Shown in pieces: positions 32,458-42,143 of a stretch of DNA of 64,000 bases. Within the stretch, counting starts at the first letter, position 1. Each line of letters opens with the position of its first letter. The notes under the pieces are model-generated. The model was not told where the DNA came from. It did not search any database and was given only the letters and a program-made list of their open reading frames with translations. The stretch covers positions 1,674,001-1,738,000 of the forward strand of contig NZ_JACBZT010000001.1 of the NCBI RefSeq assembly GCF_013408985.1, given 5' to 3'. Origin of the DNA: Petropleomorpha daqingensis. Lineage in GTDB: Bacteria > Actinomycetota > Actinomycetes > Mycobacteriales > Geodermatophilaceae. The position numbers and the translations under genes are program-made.

Positions 32458-33939
32458 GTTGCGGGAGGACCACCAGGTGCGGAGTTCGGCCTCGGCCTCG
32501 TCGGGCGGCAGCGGCCCGCGCTCGAGGCGCAGCTCCTTGAGGAAGCGCCACGCCTCCCCGACCTCCCGGCCGGGTGGGATGCCCAAGATCTCCATGATCG
32601 CGTTGCCGTCGAGGTCCGGGCGGACCCTGTTCAGGTCCTCCTGCGCCGCGAGCTCGGCGATGCGGGTCTCGAGCGAGTCGTAGGTCGCCGCCAGCGCCGC
32701 GGCCCGCTTCTTGTTCCGCGTCGTGCAGTCCGAGCGCACCAGCTTGTGCAGCCGGGGCAGCAGGTCGCCGGCGTCGGTGGCGTACCGGCGGACGGCGGAG
32801 TCGGTCCACTCGCCGCGGCCGTATCCGTGGAACCGCAGGTGGAGGTACGTCAGCTTCGCCACCGCGTCGATGACGTCGTTCGGGTAGCGCAGCTCCTTGA
32901 GGCGCTTCTTCACCAGCTTGGCGCCGACCACCTCGTGGTGGTGGAAGGAGACCCGCCCGCCGGGCTCGTGCCGCCGCGTCGCCGGCTTCCCGATGTCGTG
33001 CAGCAGCGCGGCCAGGCGCAGCACCAGGTCCGGCGACTCGGCCGACGGGTCCGCCTTCTCCAGCGCGATCGCCCGGTCCAGCACCGTCAGCGAGTGGGCG
33101 TAGACGTCCTTGTGCTGGTGGTGCTCGTCGATCTCCATGCGCAGCGCCGACAGCTCCGGCAGGACGACGTCGGCCAGCCCGGTCGACACGAACAGCTCCA
33201 GCGCGGCGCGCGGAGAGTCCTGCAGCAGGGTCTTCGACAGCTCGACCTGCACCCGCTCGGGGGTGATCCGGCCGAGCTCCGGGGCCAAGTCACGCATCGC
33301 GGCCACGACCTCGTCGGTCGGCGTGAGCTGCAGCTGCGCGACGAAGCGGACGGCGCGCAGCATCCGCAGCGGGTCGTCGAGGAAGGACTCGGTGGCCGAG
33401 CCGGGTGTGCGCAGCTGCCCCTTGAGCAGGTCGCCGAGCCCGCCGAACGGGTCGGTGACCCGCCGGTCCGGGCCGAGCGAGACCGCCATCGCGTTCACGG
33501 TGAAGTCCCGGCGGGCCAGGTCGTCCTCGAGCGAGGTCCCCCACGCCACCTCCGGGTTGCGCGACTCGCGGTCGTACCGGTCGGCGCGGAACGTGGTGAT
33601 CTCCACCCGGACGCCGTGCACGTCGGCGCCCACCGTGCCGAAGGCGATCCCGGTGTTCCACGTGGAACCCGCCCAGCCGCGCAGGAGCTCGAGCGTCTGC
33701 TCCGGCCGGGCGTCGGTGGTCACGTCGAGATCGCCCGGCACGCGGGGCGCGCCGGAGCCGGCGGCGAGCAGTGCATCACGTACCGAGCCGCCGACGAGGT
33801 GCGCCTCGAAGCCGGCCGCGCTGAAGCGTTCGCCCAGCTCGGTCAGCACGGGGGACAGGTCGACCAGCTCGCGCACGGTCTCCTGCACGGCGGGCGGCAC
33901 GGACCCGTGGGGGGGACGACTCGGGGGCTCTGCGGACAC
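32449..33939 (-). CDS. pcnA: CCA tRNA nucleotidyltransferase
   Basis: 496 residues. The nucleotidyltransferase head has HLVGGSVRDALL and GDLDVTTDARPEQ (catalytic Asp pair), followed by the tRNA-binding middle and an HD domain (LAALLHDIGKPATR; FHHHEVVGAKLVKKRL). It adds or repairs the 3' CCA of tRNAs. The GTG at 33939 has TACCCT 8 nt upstream on the minus strand, suggesting a leaderless transcript divergent from the nudix gene. Its reading frame contains a perfect parS site (33656-33669), and its stop lies inside repeat B. Confidence 0.95.
   Translation of the reverse strand: MSAEPPSRPPHGSVPPAVQETVRELVDLSPVLTELGERFSAAGFEAHLVGGSVRDALLAAGSGAPRVPGDLDVTTDARPEQTLELLRGWAGSTWNTGIAFGTVGADVHGVRVEITTFRADRYDRESRNPEVAWGTSLEDDLARRDFTVNAMAVSLGPDRRVTDPFGGLGDLLKGQLRTPGSATESFLDDPLRMLRAVRFVAQLQLTPTDEVVAAMRDLAPELGRITPERVQVELSKTLLQDSPRAALELFVSTGLADVVLPELSALRMEIDEHHQHKDVYAHSLTVLDRAIALEKADPSAESPDLVLRLAALLHDIGKPATRRHEPGGRVSFHHHEVVGAKLVKKRLKELRYPNDVIDAVAKLTYLHLRFHGYGRGEWTDSAVRRYATDAGDLLPRLHKLVRSDCTTRNKKRAAALAATYDSLETRIAELAAQEDLNRVRPDLDGNAIMEILGIPPGREVGEAWRFLKELRLERGPLPPDEAEAELRTWWSSRNGG
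33656..33669. other. parS site inside pcnA
   Basis: GTTCCACGTGGAAC is a perfect palindrome within the pcnA reading frame, 18.2 kb from the dnaA start. It encodes part of a Gly-Ser-Thr-Trp stretch on the minus strand. Confidence 0.75.
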
Positions 33940-33947
33940 GACGAGCC

Positions 33948-33953
33948 AGGGTA
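33948..33953 (-). promoter_or_regulatory. -10 element of leaderless pcnA
   Basis: Minus-strand TACCCT ends 8 nt before the GTG at 33939. It is back to back with the TACCCT of the nudix gene, only 16 bp away. Confidence 0.6.
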
Positions 33954-33969
33954 GTGCCGAGTCGCGCGC

Positions 33970-33975
33970 TACCCT
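33970..33975 (+). promoter_or_regulatory. -10 element of the leaderless nudix gene
   Basis: TACCCT lies 6 nt before the ATG at 33982. Confidence 0.65.
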
Positions 33976-33981
33976 CCTCGC

Positions 33982-34458
33982 ATGGCTGGGACGGGCGGAC
34001 GCGGGCGCCCCGGCCGCCGGCTGCGCCGGGTCGACGAGACCTCCGCCGGGGGCCTGGTGGTCGCCGACGACGGGGTCAACGAGCCCCGCGCCGCCCTCAT
34101 CGGCCGCACCGACCGCCGCGGCCGCCTCCTCTGGTCGCTGCCCAAGGGGCACATCGAGGAGGGCGAGACCCCGGAGGACACGGCCGTCCGCGAGGTGGCG
34201 GAGGAGACCGGGATCATCGGCGAGGTCGTGGCCCCGCTCGGGATCATCGACTTCTGGTTCGTCGCCGAGGGCCGCCGGGTGCACAAGACGGTGCACCACT
34301 TCCTGCTCCGCGCGATCGGTGGCGCACTCTCCGATGCCGACATCGAGGTGACCGAGGTCGCCTGGGTCCCCCTCTCGGAGCTCTCCTCCCGGCTGGCCTA
34401 CGCCGACGAGCGAGCACTGGTCGAGCGGGCACCCGCCCTGCTGGCCGACAGCGCGTGA
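33982..34458 (+). CDS. NUDIX hydrolase (MutT4-like by position)
   Basis: 158 residues with a complete Nudix box, [20 protein letters not shown] followed by TGI. It hydrolyses nucleoside diphosphate-linked substrates; its place next to pcnA matches mutT4 of mycobacteria. Leaderless start likely (TACCCT 6 nt upstream). The stop overlaps the next gene as GTGA, starting a coupled series of genes leading to murJ. Confidence 0.9.
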   Translation: MAGTGGRGRPGRRLRRVDETSAGGLVVADDGVNEPRAALIGRTDRRGRLLWSLPKGHIEEGETPEDTAVREVAEETGIIGEVVAPLGIIDFWFVAEGRRVHKTVHHFLLRAIGGALSDADIEVTEVAWVPLSELSSRLAYADERALVERAPALLADSA

Positions 34459-36734
34459 GCTCGTCGGCTGCCGGCAGCGCTCCCGCCGACGGCCGCCGCC
34501 GGCCGGGACTCCGCAGCGTGCTGGCGTCCGCAGCTGTCTGCCTCGCGGCACTCGGCGGCAGCGTCGTCGGCGCACCGCACGCGCAGGCGGCCCCGGACGA
34601 CGACACCCGTCACGACCGCCCGATCAGCATCGAGGTGAGCCGGCTCGAGCCGCGCAGCGTCGTCCCGGGCGCCGTGATCACCGTCAGCGGCGTGCTCACC
34701 AACACCGGCGACCAGACGGTGACCGACCTCGGCGTGCGGCTGCAGCGCGGCGAGGTGCTGACCACGCGCGCGGAGCTGGCGGCCGCCGACACCGCCGCCG
34801 ACCCGGACACCACCGTCGTCCCGCCCTTCCAGGACTACGACGGCAGCATCGGCCCCGGCAGGTCGATGCAGTTCACCTACACGATCCCGACCGCCAGCCT
34901 CCAGCTCACCCAGGACGGCGTCTACCCGGTCCTGCTCAACGTCAACGGCACCACGGGCGGCGGCGACCGCCAGCGCCTCGGCGAGCTGTCCACCTACCTC
35001 GTCCAGCAGCCGGCCCTCCCCACGGGGCGGACGACGGTCGCCTGGCTGTGGCCGCTGGTCGAGCGCAGCCACCGCGACGCCTCCGGGGACTTCGTCGACG
35101 ACGGCCTGGCCGGGTCGGTTCGCTCCGGCGGCCGGCTGGACCGCGCGCTGTCGGTCGTCGAGGAGCTCCCCCGCACCACCCCGGTCGGTGGGGGCAACCC
35201 GACGCCGAGCGTGCCGGTGACCCTGGCCGTCGACCCGGCCCTCGTCGAGGAGCTGGAGACCATGGCCGCCGGCCCGTACGCCGTCGCCGGCAAGGAGGAC
35301 GCCGGGAAGGGGACGGACGACGCCGCGGCGTTCCTCCAGCGGCTACGGGCGGTCGCCGCCGTCCACCCGGTCGTCGCCCTGCCCTACGGCGACGTCGACG
35401 CCGACTCCCTGCAGACCGCGGGCCTCGGCGCGGTGCTCACCCGGAGCCTGCCGGAGGCGGGCACCGCGTCGGCCGGTGGCGAGGGCCAGGGGGCGGGGGC
35501 GCGGATCCTCGCCGACGCGCTCGGCGTCGAGCCCGGCACCGACGTCGCCTGGGTCGCCGACGGCGCCGTCCACCCGGAGACCCTCGCCGCGCTGCAGAAC
35601 GGCGGAGCGAAGCAGGTCGTCCTCGACGCCGGCGCGCTCAGCGAGGGCACCCGGGCCGTCGGCCTGCGGGGCAGCAGTGCCGCCGCCCGCACCAGCGTCG
35701 CGCTGAGCAGCGGCCCGATGGACGCGCTGGTCGCCGACCCCACCCTGGGCGCGCTGGGCGGCTCGACCGAGAAGACCGCCGGAGGGGTGCGCATCGCCGA
35801 GCAGCGCTACCTCGCCGAGCTGTCGGTGCTCGCGCTGCAGGCCCCCGCCGACCCGGCGCAGGCGCCGTCGGTCCTCATCGCCCCGCCGCGCGAGGTCGGG
35901 GCCGACCCGGACGGCGTCCGCCAGATGATGTCCGACACCGCCGAACTGCCGTGGCTGCGCGCCGCCTCGGTCGAGGACCTCACCACCGGGCCGTCGAGCG
36001 ACGCCGGGACGCTGGTCGCCGCCGGGACGACGGCCCTGGACGGGAGCGGTCTGGCCGACGTCGCCGCCGCGGTCGCCTCCCGCGACGACCTCGCCGGCGC
36101 CGTCGTCGGGGACGCCGACAGCGCGCTGGCCCCCGAGGACGCCGCGCTCTCCCGTGCCACGTCCGTGGCCTGGCGCACCGACCCGGCCGGTTTCCGCGAC
36201 GCCGCCCAGGACGTGCGGACGACGATCGGCGAGCAGCGCGACCGGGTCACCCTGCTGGCACCCGCCGACGGCACCTACAGCCTCGCCTCCAGCGACGCCC
36301 CGCTCGTGCTGACCGTCCGCAACGACCTGCCGTTCACCGTCCGCGTGCTGCTGCAGCTGCGCACCCGCGGCAACGTGGGCCTGTCCATCGACGACATCGG
36401 CCCGCAGGAGCTGGCCCCGGGGGAGCGGACGGTGCTGCAGGTCCCCACGCACGTCCGCCAGTCCGGCCGGTTCGCGGTGACCGCGTCGCTGACCACGCCG
36501 AGCGGCGGCCCGCTGGGGGACCGCGTGACGTTCCAGGTCAAGAGCACCGCGTACGGCTCGATCTCCCTGATCATCACGATCGGTGCGGCCGTGCTGCTCG
36601 GGCTGCTGTTCCTCCGCCGGCTGATCCGGTTCCTGATGCGCCGCCGGCGCGGCGGGCCGCCGTCCGACGGCGGGCCGGAGCCCGCGCCCGAGGGCGCGGC
36701 CGTGCCGGTTCCGCCCACCAGGAGCCCGGTGTGA
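34455..36734 (+). CDS. DUF6049-like exported membrane-anchored protein
   Basis: 759 residues. Signal peptide at about 19-46 (ending APHAQA), a long extracellular part with a beta-sandwich near the start ([20 protein letters not shown]) and another near the end ([20 protein letters not shown]), one C-terminal TM helix ([20 protein letters not shown]) and a basic, Pro-rich cytoplasmic tail. It is the counterpart of the conserved protein between mutT4 and mviN in mycobacteria; function unknown, probably envelope-related from its neighbours. GTGA overlaps on both sides show translational coupling with the nudix gene and murJ. Confidence 0.85.
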   Translation: MSSSAAGSAPADGRRRPGLRSVLASAAVCLAALGGSVVGAPHAQAAPDDDTRHDRPISIEVSRLEPRSVVPGAVITVSGVLTNTGDQTVTDLGVRLQRGEVLTTRAELAAADTAADPDTTVVPPFQDYDGSIGPGRSMQFTYTIPTASLQLTQDGVYPVLLNVNGTTGGGDRQRLGELSTYLVQQPALPTGRTTVAWLWPLVERSHRDASGDFVDDGLAGSVRSGGRLDRALSVVEELPRTTPVGGGNPTPSVPVTLAVDPALVEELETMAAGPYAVAGKEDAGKGTDDAAAFLQRLRAVAAVHPVVALPYGDVDADSLQTAGLGAVLTRSLPEAGTASAGGEGQGAGARILADALGVEPGTDVAWVADGAVHPETLAALQNGGAKQVVLDAGALSEGTRAVGLRGSSAAARTSVALSSGPMDALVADPTLGALGGSTEKTAGGVRIAEQRYLAELSVLALQAPADPAQAPSVLIAPPREVGADPDGVRQMMSDTAELPWLRAASVEDLTTGPSSDAGTLVAAGTTALDGSGLADVAAAVASRDDLAGAVVGDADSALAPEDAALSRATSVAWRTDPAGFRDAAQDVRTTIGEQRDRVTLLAPADGTYSLASSDAPLVLTVRNDLPFTVRVLLQLRTRGNVGLSIDDIGPQELAPGERTVLQVPTHVRQSGRFAVTASLTTPSGGPLGDRVTFQVKSTAYGSISLIITIGAAVLLGLLFLRRLIRFLMRRRRGGPPSDGGPEPAPEGAAVPVPPTRSPV

Positions 36735-38776
36735 GCGCCGAGCAGCAGCCGGTCGAGGAGGCACCGGTGCGCGACGAGGACGGCGGCCGCCCGCTGCCAC
36801 CCGTCCCGCCGGCCGCGCCGCGCGCGACGCCACGGGGCCCGGCTCCCCTGCCGCCACCGCCGTACAAGGAGGCACCGCCGCCGTCGGTCCCGTCGGCCGG
36901 GGCGCTGGGCGGGAGCCCGCCGCCGCCCGTCCCGGGTCCGGCGACGCCGGTGCTGCCGCCGCCTCCGTACCCGCCGGCGCAGCAGGCCCAGCCGGCTCCT
37001 CGCCGGCTGCCCACGCCGCCCGTCCCGCCGCCCCCGCCGCCGGCCGCCCGGCGGCGGTTCGTGCCGCACCCGGACGACGAGTTCACCCAGCTCATCCCGG
37101 TCCTGCCGCCGGTGCCGCGCGTCGCCGCCGAGGCCGCGGCGCTCGAGGAGCGGGAGGGTGCGCCCGGTGCCAGCCGCGGCATCCTCCGCGCCGCGGGGAC
37201 CATGGCCGTGGCCACGCTGGTCTCCCGCGTGACCGGCCTGCTGCGGACGATGGTGCTCGTCGCGGCGCTGGGCGTGACGCTGGTCAACGACGCCTACAAC
37301 ACCGCCAACACGCTGCCCAACATCGTGTACGAGCTGCTGCTCGGGGGCGTGCTCACCTCGGTCGTCGTCCCTCTGCTGGTGCACGCCCAGGAACGCGACC
37401 GCGACGGCGGGGCCGGCTACGCGCAACGGCTGGCGACCCTCGCCATCGCGGGGCTGTCCGTCATCACCGTGGTCGCGGTGATCGCCGCCCCGGCCCTGAC
37501 CTGGCTGTACGGCATCCGCGGCGAGCAGGTCGACCTGGCCAACTGGCTGGCCCGGCTGCTGCTGATCGAGATCGTCTTCTACGGCATCGGTGCGCTGGCG
37601 ACGGCGATCCTCAACTCCCGCGACGTGTTCGGGCCGCCGGCGTGGGCGCCGGTGCTCAACAACGTCGTCGTCATCGCGACCGGCCTGCTGTTCATCGCGG
37701 CGAGCGGACCGGGCGACCTGACCCCGCTCACCATCACCTCGGGCCAGGTGTGGCTGCTCGGCATCGGCACCACGCTGGGCATCGCCGTGCAGGCCCTGGT
37801 GCTGCTGCCGCTGCTGCCGAAGGCCGGCGTCCCGCTGCGCCCGCGCTGGGGGCTGAAGAACACCGGTCTGCGCGAGGCGGGCACCCTCGGCCTCTGGGTG
37901 ATCGGCTACGTCGCGGTCAGCCAGGTCGGCGTCGTCGTCGCGACCAACGTGGCCAACGCCGCCGGTCGCCACGGCGGCCTCGGATCGGCCGCGTTCGCCA
38001 CGGCGAGCCTGCTGTTCCAGATGCCCTACGGGATCATCGGCGTCGCCCTGCTGACGGCGCTGCTGCCGCGGATGAGCCGGGCGGCCTCCCGCCACGACGT
38101 CCCCGGCGTCGTCTCCGACCTCGCGCTGGGCACCCGCCTGTCGGCGCTCGGCCTGCTGCCGGTGACCGCGGGGCTGATCGTCCTCGGCCCGCCGCTGGCC
38201 GCCGTCGTCTTCGCCCGCGGCAACACCACGGTCGAGGAGGCGCGCGGGATCGGCGAGGCCCTCGCGATCGGTGCGTTCGGGCTGCTGCCGATGGCGATCA
38301 CGCTGCTGCAGCTGCGCGTCTTCTACGCGATGAAGGACGCCCGCACGCCCACGCTCATCCAGGTCGGCATGGTCGCCGTCCGGGTGCCGCTGCTCCTGCT
38401 GGTGCCGGTCGTGGTCGGGCCCGAGCACGTCGTGGCCGGGCTCATGTTCGTCACCAGCGTCACGTACGTGGCCGGGTGGGTGCTGGGGGACGTCGCCCTG
38501 CGGCGGGTCCTCGGCGCCGTCCGGACCCGGGAGACCCTCGCCCCGGTGCTGCGGATCGCCGGCGTGTCGGCGGCCGCCGGCCTGCTGGGCTGGGCGGTCG
38601 TCGCCCTGCTCGGTCACGTTTTGGGTACATCGGTGGCAGGCTCGCTCGGAACTCTCCTGGTCGGTACCGTGGTCATCGGCGTCGCGGTTGCTGCAGGCTT
38701 CGTGGTCGCCCGTGTCCCCGAGGTCCGGGAGCCGCTCGAAGCGGTCCGGGCGCGGTTCGGCCGCGGGCGGTCGTGA
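36731..38776 (+). CDS. murJ: Lipid II flippase MurJ
   Basis: 681 residues. A proline-rich cytoplasmic N-terminal extension (about 1-150, many PPPP runs) precedes a MurJ/MviN core of about 14 TM helices (AGTMAVATLVSRVTGLLRTM; NTLPNIVYELLLGGVLTSVV). It moves lipid II across the membrane for peptidoglycan synthesis. In mycobacteria the pseudokinase region is fused to its C-terminus; here the protein ends after the membrane domain and the pseudokinase is a separate gene 37 bp downstream. The GTG at 36731 overlaps the DUF6049 stop. Confidence 0.94.
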   Translation: MSAEQQPVEEAPVRDEDGGRPLPPVPPAAPRATPRGPAPLPPPPYKEAPPPSVPSAGALGGSPPPPVPGPATPVLPPPPYPPAQQAQPAPRRLPTPPVPPPPPPAARRRFVPHPDDEFTQLIPVLPPVPRVAAEAAALEEREGAPGASRGILRAAGTMAVATLVSRVTGLLRTMVLVAALGVTLVNDAYNTANTLPNIVYELLLGGVLTSVVVPLLVHAQERDRDGGAGYAQRLATLAIAGLSVITVVAVIAAPALTWLYGIRGEQVDLANWLARLLLIEIVFYGIGALATAILNSRDVFGPPAWAPVLNNVVVIATGLLFIAASGPGDLTPLTITSGQVWLLGIGTTLGIAVQALVLLPLLPKAGVPLRPRWGLKNTGLREAGTLGLWVIGYVAVSQVGVVVATNVANAAGRHGGLGSAAFATASLLFQMPYGIIGVALLTALLPRMSRAASRHDVPGVVSDLALGTRLSALGLLPVTAGLIVLGPPLAAVVFARGNTTVEEARGIGEALAIGAFGLLPMAITLLQLRVFYAMKDARTPTLIQVGMVAVRVPLLLLVPVVVGPEHVVAGLMFVTSVTYVAGWVLGDVALRRVLGAVRTRETLAPVLRIAGVSAAAGLLGWAVVALLGHVLGTSVAGSLGTLLVGTVVIGVAVAAGFVVARVPEVREPLEAVRARFGRGRS

Positions 38777-38813
38777 ACCGGGCCGGAGAAGGAGAAGGAG
38801 GTCGTCCGCTTCC

Positions 38814-40556
38814 ATGACCTCCACGGTCACCGGCCTGCCCGACCGCTATCGACCCCTGGACCAGGTGGGCGGCGACGAGCCGACGCCCACCGGCGTCATC
38901 CGCTCCTGGCGGGCGAAGGACCGCGTGCTCAACCGCGACGTGGCGATCCGGGTGCACACCCCCGGCGGCCCTGCGGCGCACGCCTGGATCGCCCGCGCGC
39001 TGACCGCCGGTGGCCTGGCCACCCCGGCGCTGGCGATGGTCTACGACGCCGCCGAGGGCAGCGAGGACGTCGACGCCCCCGGGAGCGCGGCCTACGTCGT
39101 CAACGAGTGGATCGACGGCGAGACCCTCGCCGACCGGCTGCAGCGCGGACCTCTGCCCGAGCGCGAGGCGCGCACCGTCATCCGCCGGCTGGCCGAGGGC
39201 GTCGCCGAGGCGCACCGCGTCGGCCTCGCCGTCGGCGGCCTCACCCCGGAGCACGTCGTCCTCCGGCCGAACGGCCTGGTGGGCCTGCGGGCGGTGCCGG
39301 CGGCCACGGGCACCGTGCAGGGCGACATCACCGCGCTCGGCGGGCTGCTCGAGGCGTGCCTGGGCGGCGCGCAGGCCGTCGAGGCGGCCGGCCGCGGCCC
39401 CCGTCGCGGCGTCGGCGTGCCCCCGGACCTGGCCGCGCTGGTCCGCCGCGCCCGCTCCACCGAGCCCGGCCAGGGCCTGTCCAGCGTGGCGGCCATGGTC
39501 TCGCTGCTCAACGAGCGGCCGCGCACGTCCCCCTCGTCGTCGCTGTCGTCCTCCGACCGCGGTGAGTCGGAGAACTGGCTGCGCCGCCTGCGCACCCAGC
39601 AGGACGCCGGCGCGCCCGCCACGGAGCAGGCCGACCTGCCCGCCGCTCCGGCCGCCGCTCCGATCGCTTCGGAGCCGCCCGCCCCGACCGTGAGCGTCGA
39701 CGCGCCGGTCCGGCTCGACCCGCACACCTTCCCGCCGGTGCCGCTCCCGGTCCGGCCGGTGCCGCAGACCGGGCCCGCCTACGTCGCGGCCGAGCCGTGG
39801 ACGTCGACCTCCGACGACCTGGACGCCGTCCTCCACGACGAGGGCTGGAGCGACGCCGGGTACCGCTCGCAGCCCTACACCGACACCGGGAGCACCGACC
39901 TCGCCGAGACCGAGGAGCCGGGCGCCCGCCGCCGGGTCGCGTTCATCGGCGTCTCGGTCCTCGCGCTGGCCGTGGTGATCGCCCTGGCCTGGTGGATCGG
40001 CACGAACGTGCTCACCGTGGCCGACTCGGTCGACGAGCGCCAGGGCAGCACGCCCCCGGCGGGTTCCTCGTCGTCCGCGCAGAGCTCCAGCGCATCGGCG
40101 CAGCCCGGCGCGCCGATCGCCATCGTCAGCGCCGACGTGTACGACCCGCAGGGCGACGGCGAGCCGGAGAACGACCGCGAGGTCCCGCTCAGCTACGACA
40201 ACGACCCGTCGACCTCGTGGTCGACGCTGGAGTACCGGGGCTCGCCGGCGTTCGGCAACCTCAAGGACGGCGTCGGCATCCTGTACGACCTCGGCAGCGA
40301 CCAGAACATCGCCGGCGTGACGCTCACCACCACCACGCCGGGCATCGCGGTCGACGTCCGCACCGGCGAGGACCCGAAGGGCGATCTGGACAGCTACGCG
40401 GTCGGGGCCAGCGGCAAGGTCGACGGCACCACCGACCTGACCTTCGACAAGCCCGCCAAGGCGCGGTTCGTCCTGGTCTGGGTCACCGGGCTGGTGCCGA
40501 GCGAGGGCGGCTTCCAGGGCAACCTGGCCGAGGTCGTCGTCCACGCCGCGCGCTGA
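38814..40556 (+). CDS. Membrane pseudokinase with extracellular discoidin-like domain
   Basis: 580 residues. The kinase-like domain (about 10-235) lacks the catalytic set: the VAIK lysine position reads DVAIRV, the HRD loop reads [14 protein letters not shown] and no DFG is seen, so it is probably a scaffold. A Ser/Pro-rich linker, one TM helix (about 383-403) and an extracellular beta domain ([28 protein letters not shown]) resembling F5/8 or NPCBM-type folds follow. It corresponds to the C-terminal half of mycobacterial MviN, here a separate gene. The ATG at 38814 has GAGAAGGAGG upstream. Confidence 0.86.
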   Translation: MTSTVTGLPDRYRPLDQVGGDEPTPTGVIRSWRAKDRVLNRDVAIRVHTPGGPAAHAWIARALTAGGLATPALAMVYDAAEGSEDVDAPGSAAYVVNEWIDGETLADRLQRGPLPEREARTVIRRLAEGVAEAHRVGLAVGGLTPEHVVLRPNGLVGLRAVPAATGTVQGDITALGGLLEACLGGAQAVEAAGRGPRRGVGVPPDLAALVRRARSTEPGQGLSSVAAMVSLLNERPRTSPSSSLSSSDRGESENWLRRLRTQQDAGAPATEQADLPAAPAAAPIASEPPAPTVSVDAPVRLDPHTFPPVPLPVRPVPQTGPAYVAAEPWTSTSDDLDAVLHDEGWSDAGYRSQPYTDTGSTDLAETEEPGARRRVAFIGVSVLALAVVIALAWWIGTNVLTVADSVDERQGSTPPAGSSSSAQSSSASAQPGAPIAIVSADVYDPQGDGEPENDREVPLSYDNDPSTSWSTLEYRGSPAFGNLKDGVGILYDLGSDQNIAGVTLTTTTPGIAVDVRTGEDPKGDLDSYAVGASGKVDGTTDLTFDKPAKARFVLVWVTGLVPSEGGFQGNLAEVVVHAAR

Positions 40557-40580
40557 GCGCCCGAGCGGGAATGCCACCCC

Positions 40581-40586
40581 TACCAT
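40581..40586 (+). promoter_or_regulatory. -10 element of leaderless trxB
   Basis: TACCAT lies 7 nt before the GTG at 40594. Confidence 0.55.
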
Positions 40587-40593
40587 CGGGGTT

Positions 40594-41613
40594 GTGCCGC
40601 CCGTGACGAACTCCTCGCCGACTCCCGGCCCTGCGGTCGAGACCGACCCTGCCAACCCCGGCATCCCGCCGGCCGAGCAGGACGGCGTCCGCGACCTGAT
40701 CATCATCGGGTCCGGGCCGGCCGGCTACACCGCTGCGATCTACGCCGCCCGGGCCAACCTGCACCCGCTGGTCTTCGAGGGCTCGCAGTTCGGCGGCGCG
40801 CTGATGACCACCACCGAGGTGGAGAACTTCCCCGGCTTCCCCGAGGGCATCCAGGGTCCCCAGCTGATGGACGACCTGCGCAACCAGGCCGAGCGCTTCG
40901 GCGCCGAGCTGGAGCCGCGCGACGTCAGCGAGGTCGACCTCACCGCGACGCCGAAGGTCGTCAAGGTCGGCGACGAGGTGCACCTCGCGCACGCCGTCAT
41001 CGTCGCCACCGGCTCCAAGTACCGGTACCTCGGCCTGGACAACGAGCAGCGGCTGCTCGGCCGCGGCGTGTCCGCGTGCGCCACCTGCGACGGCTTCTTC
41101 TTCCGCGACCAGGACATCATCGTCGTGGGCGGCGGCGACTCCGCGATGGAGGAGGCCACCTTCCTCACCCGCTTCGCGAAGAGCGTCACCGTCGTCCACC
41201 GCCGCAGCGAGCTGCGCGCCTCGAAGATCATGCAGAAGCGCGCCCAGGACAACGAGAAGATCCGCTGGCAGCTCGGCAAGCAGGTCACCGACGTCCTCGG
41301 CGGCGACACCGTCTCCGGTGTCCGGCTGACCGACGTCGAGAGCGGCAGCACCGAGGAGCTTCCCGTCTCCGGGGTGTTCGTGGCGATCGGCCACGACCCG
41401 CGCAGCGAGCTCTTCGCCGGCCAGCTGAAGCTCGACGACGCCGGCTACATCCAGGTGGAGCACCCGACGACGCGCACCAACATCGACGGCGTCTTCGCCG
41501 CCGGGGACGTCGTCGACCACATCTACCGCCAGGCCATCACCTCGGCGGGCACCGGCGCCGCCGCGGCCATCGACGCCGAGCGCTGGCTGGCCGAGACCTT
41601 CGACGAGCGCTGA
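40594..41613 (+). CDS. trxB: Thioredoxin-disulfide reductase
   Basis: 339 residues. FAD-binding [16 protein letters not shown], redox-active CATCDG, NADPH-binding [12 protein letters not shown] and the C-terminal FAD motif [16 protein letters not shown] are all present. It reduces thioredoxin with NADPH. An N-terminal extension of about 30 residues precedes the fold. In mycobacteria sigM and its anti-sigma gene lie just upstream; here trxB directly follows the pseudokinase gene with a 37-bp gap. Confidence 0.97.
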   Translation: MPPVTNSSPTPGPAVETDPANPGIPPAEQDGVRDLIIIGSGPAGYTAAIYAARANLHPLVFEGSQFGGALMTTTEVENFPGFPEGIQGPQLMDDLRNQAERFGAELEPRDVSEVDLTATPKVVKVGDEVHLAHAVIVATGSKYRYLGLDNEQRLLGRGVSACATCDGFFFRDQDIIVVGGGDSAMEEATFLTRFAKSVTVVHRRSELRASKIMQKRAQDNEKIRWQLGKQVTDVLGGDTVSGVRLTDVESGSTEELPVSGVFVAIGHDPRSELFAGQLKLDDAGYIQVEHPTTRTNIDGVFAAGDVVDHIYRQAITSAGTGAAAAIDAERWLAETFDER

Positions 41614-41685
41614 CGCGGGCATAGAACCCCCGCAGCGCCCGTTCTCCTACCGACACCTCCGAGCAACCCTTCAGGGAGTACGACC

Positions 41686-42015
41686 ATGGCAGGCAACACC
41701 AAGACGGTGACCGACGCGACCTTCGCGACCGACGTCCTCGGCAGCGACAAGCCGGTGCTGGTGGACTTCTGGGCGGAGTGGTGCGGCCCCTGCAAGATGG
41801 TCGCCCCCGTCCTCGAGGAGATCGCGGCCGAGCACGCGGACAAGCTGACGATCGCCAAGCTGAACATCGACGAGAACCCGCAGATCGCCCGTGACTACCA
41901 GGTCATGTCGATCCCGACGATGACCGTGTTCCAGGGCGGCAAGCCGGTGAAGAGCATCATCGGCGCCAAGCCGAAGGGCGCGATCCTCTCCGACCTGGCC
42001 GACTACATCGGCTGA
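41686..42015 (+). CDS. trxA: Thioredoxin
   Basis: 109 residues with the active site WCGPCK and cis-Pro region SIPTMTVF. It is the electron carrier reduced by TrxB, encoded 72 bp upstream. The ATG at 41686 has AGGGAG upstream. A 16-bp hairpin follows, ending the trxB-trxA unit. Confidence 0.97.
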   Translation: MAGNTKTVTDATFATDVLGSDKPVLVDFWAEWCGPCKMVAPVLEEIAAEHADKLTIAKLNIDENPQIARDYQVMSIPTMTVFQGGKPVKSIIGAKPKGAILSDLADYIG

Positions 42016-42047
42016 GCGTCCTCGTCGCTCTCGCACGCAGCGTGACC

Positions 42048-42083
42048 CAGAGCCCGTCCGACCACCCGGTCGGACGGGCTCTG
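42048..42083 (+). terminator. Strong terminator after trxA
   Basis: A 16-bp perfect stem (CAGAGCCCGTCCGACC / GGTCGGACGGGCTCTG) with a 4-nt loop. Confidence 0.85.
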
Positions 42084-42143
42084 CCACGTCCGGGGCACCC
42101 CGACTGGGCCGCGTCGGCTGCGGCGGGCGACAATCAGGACACG

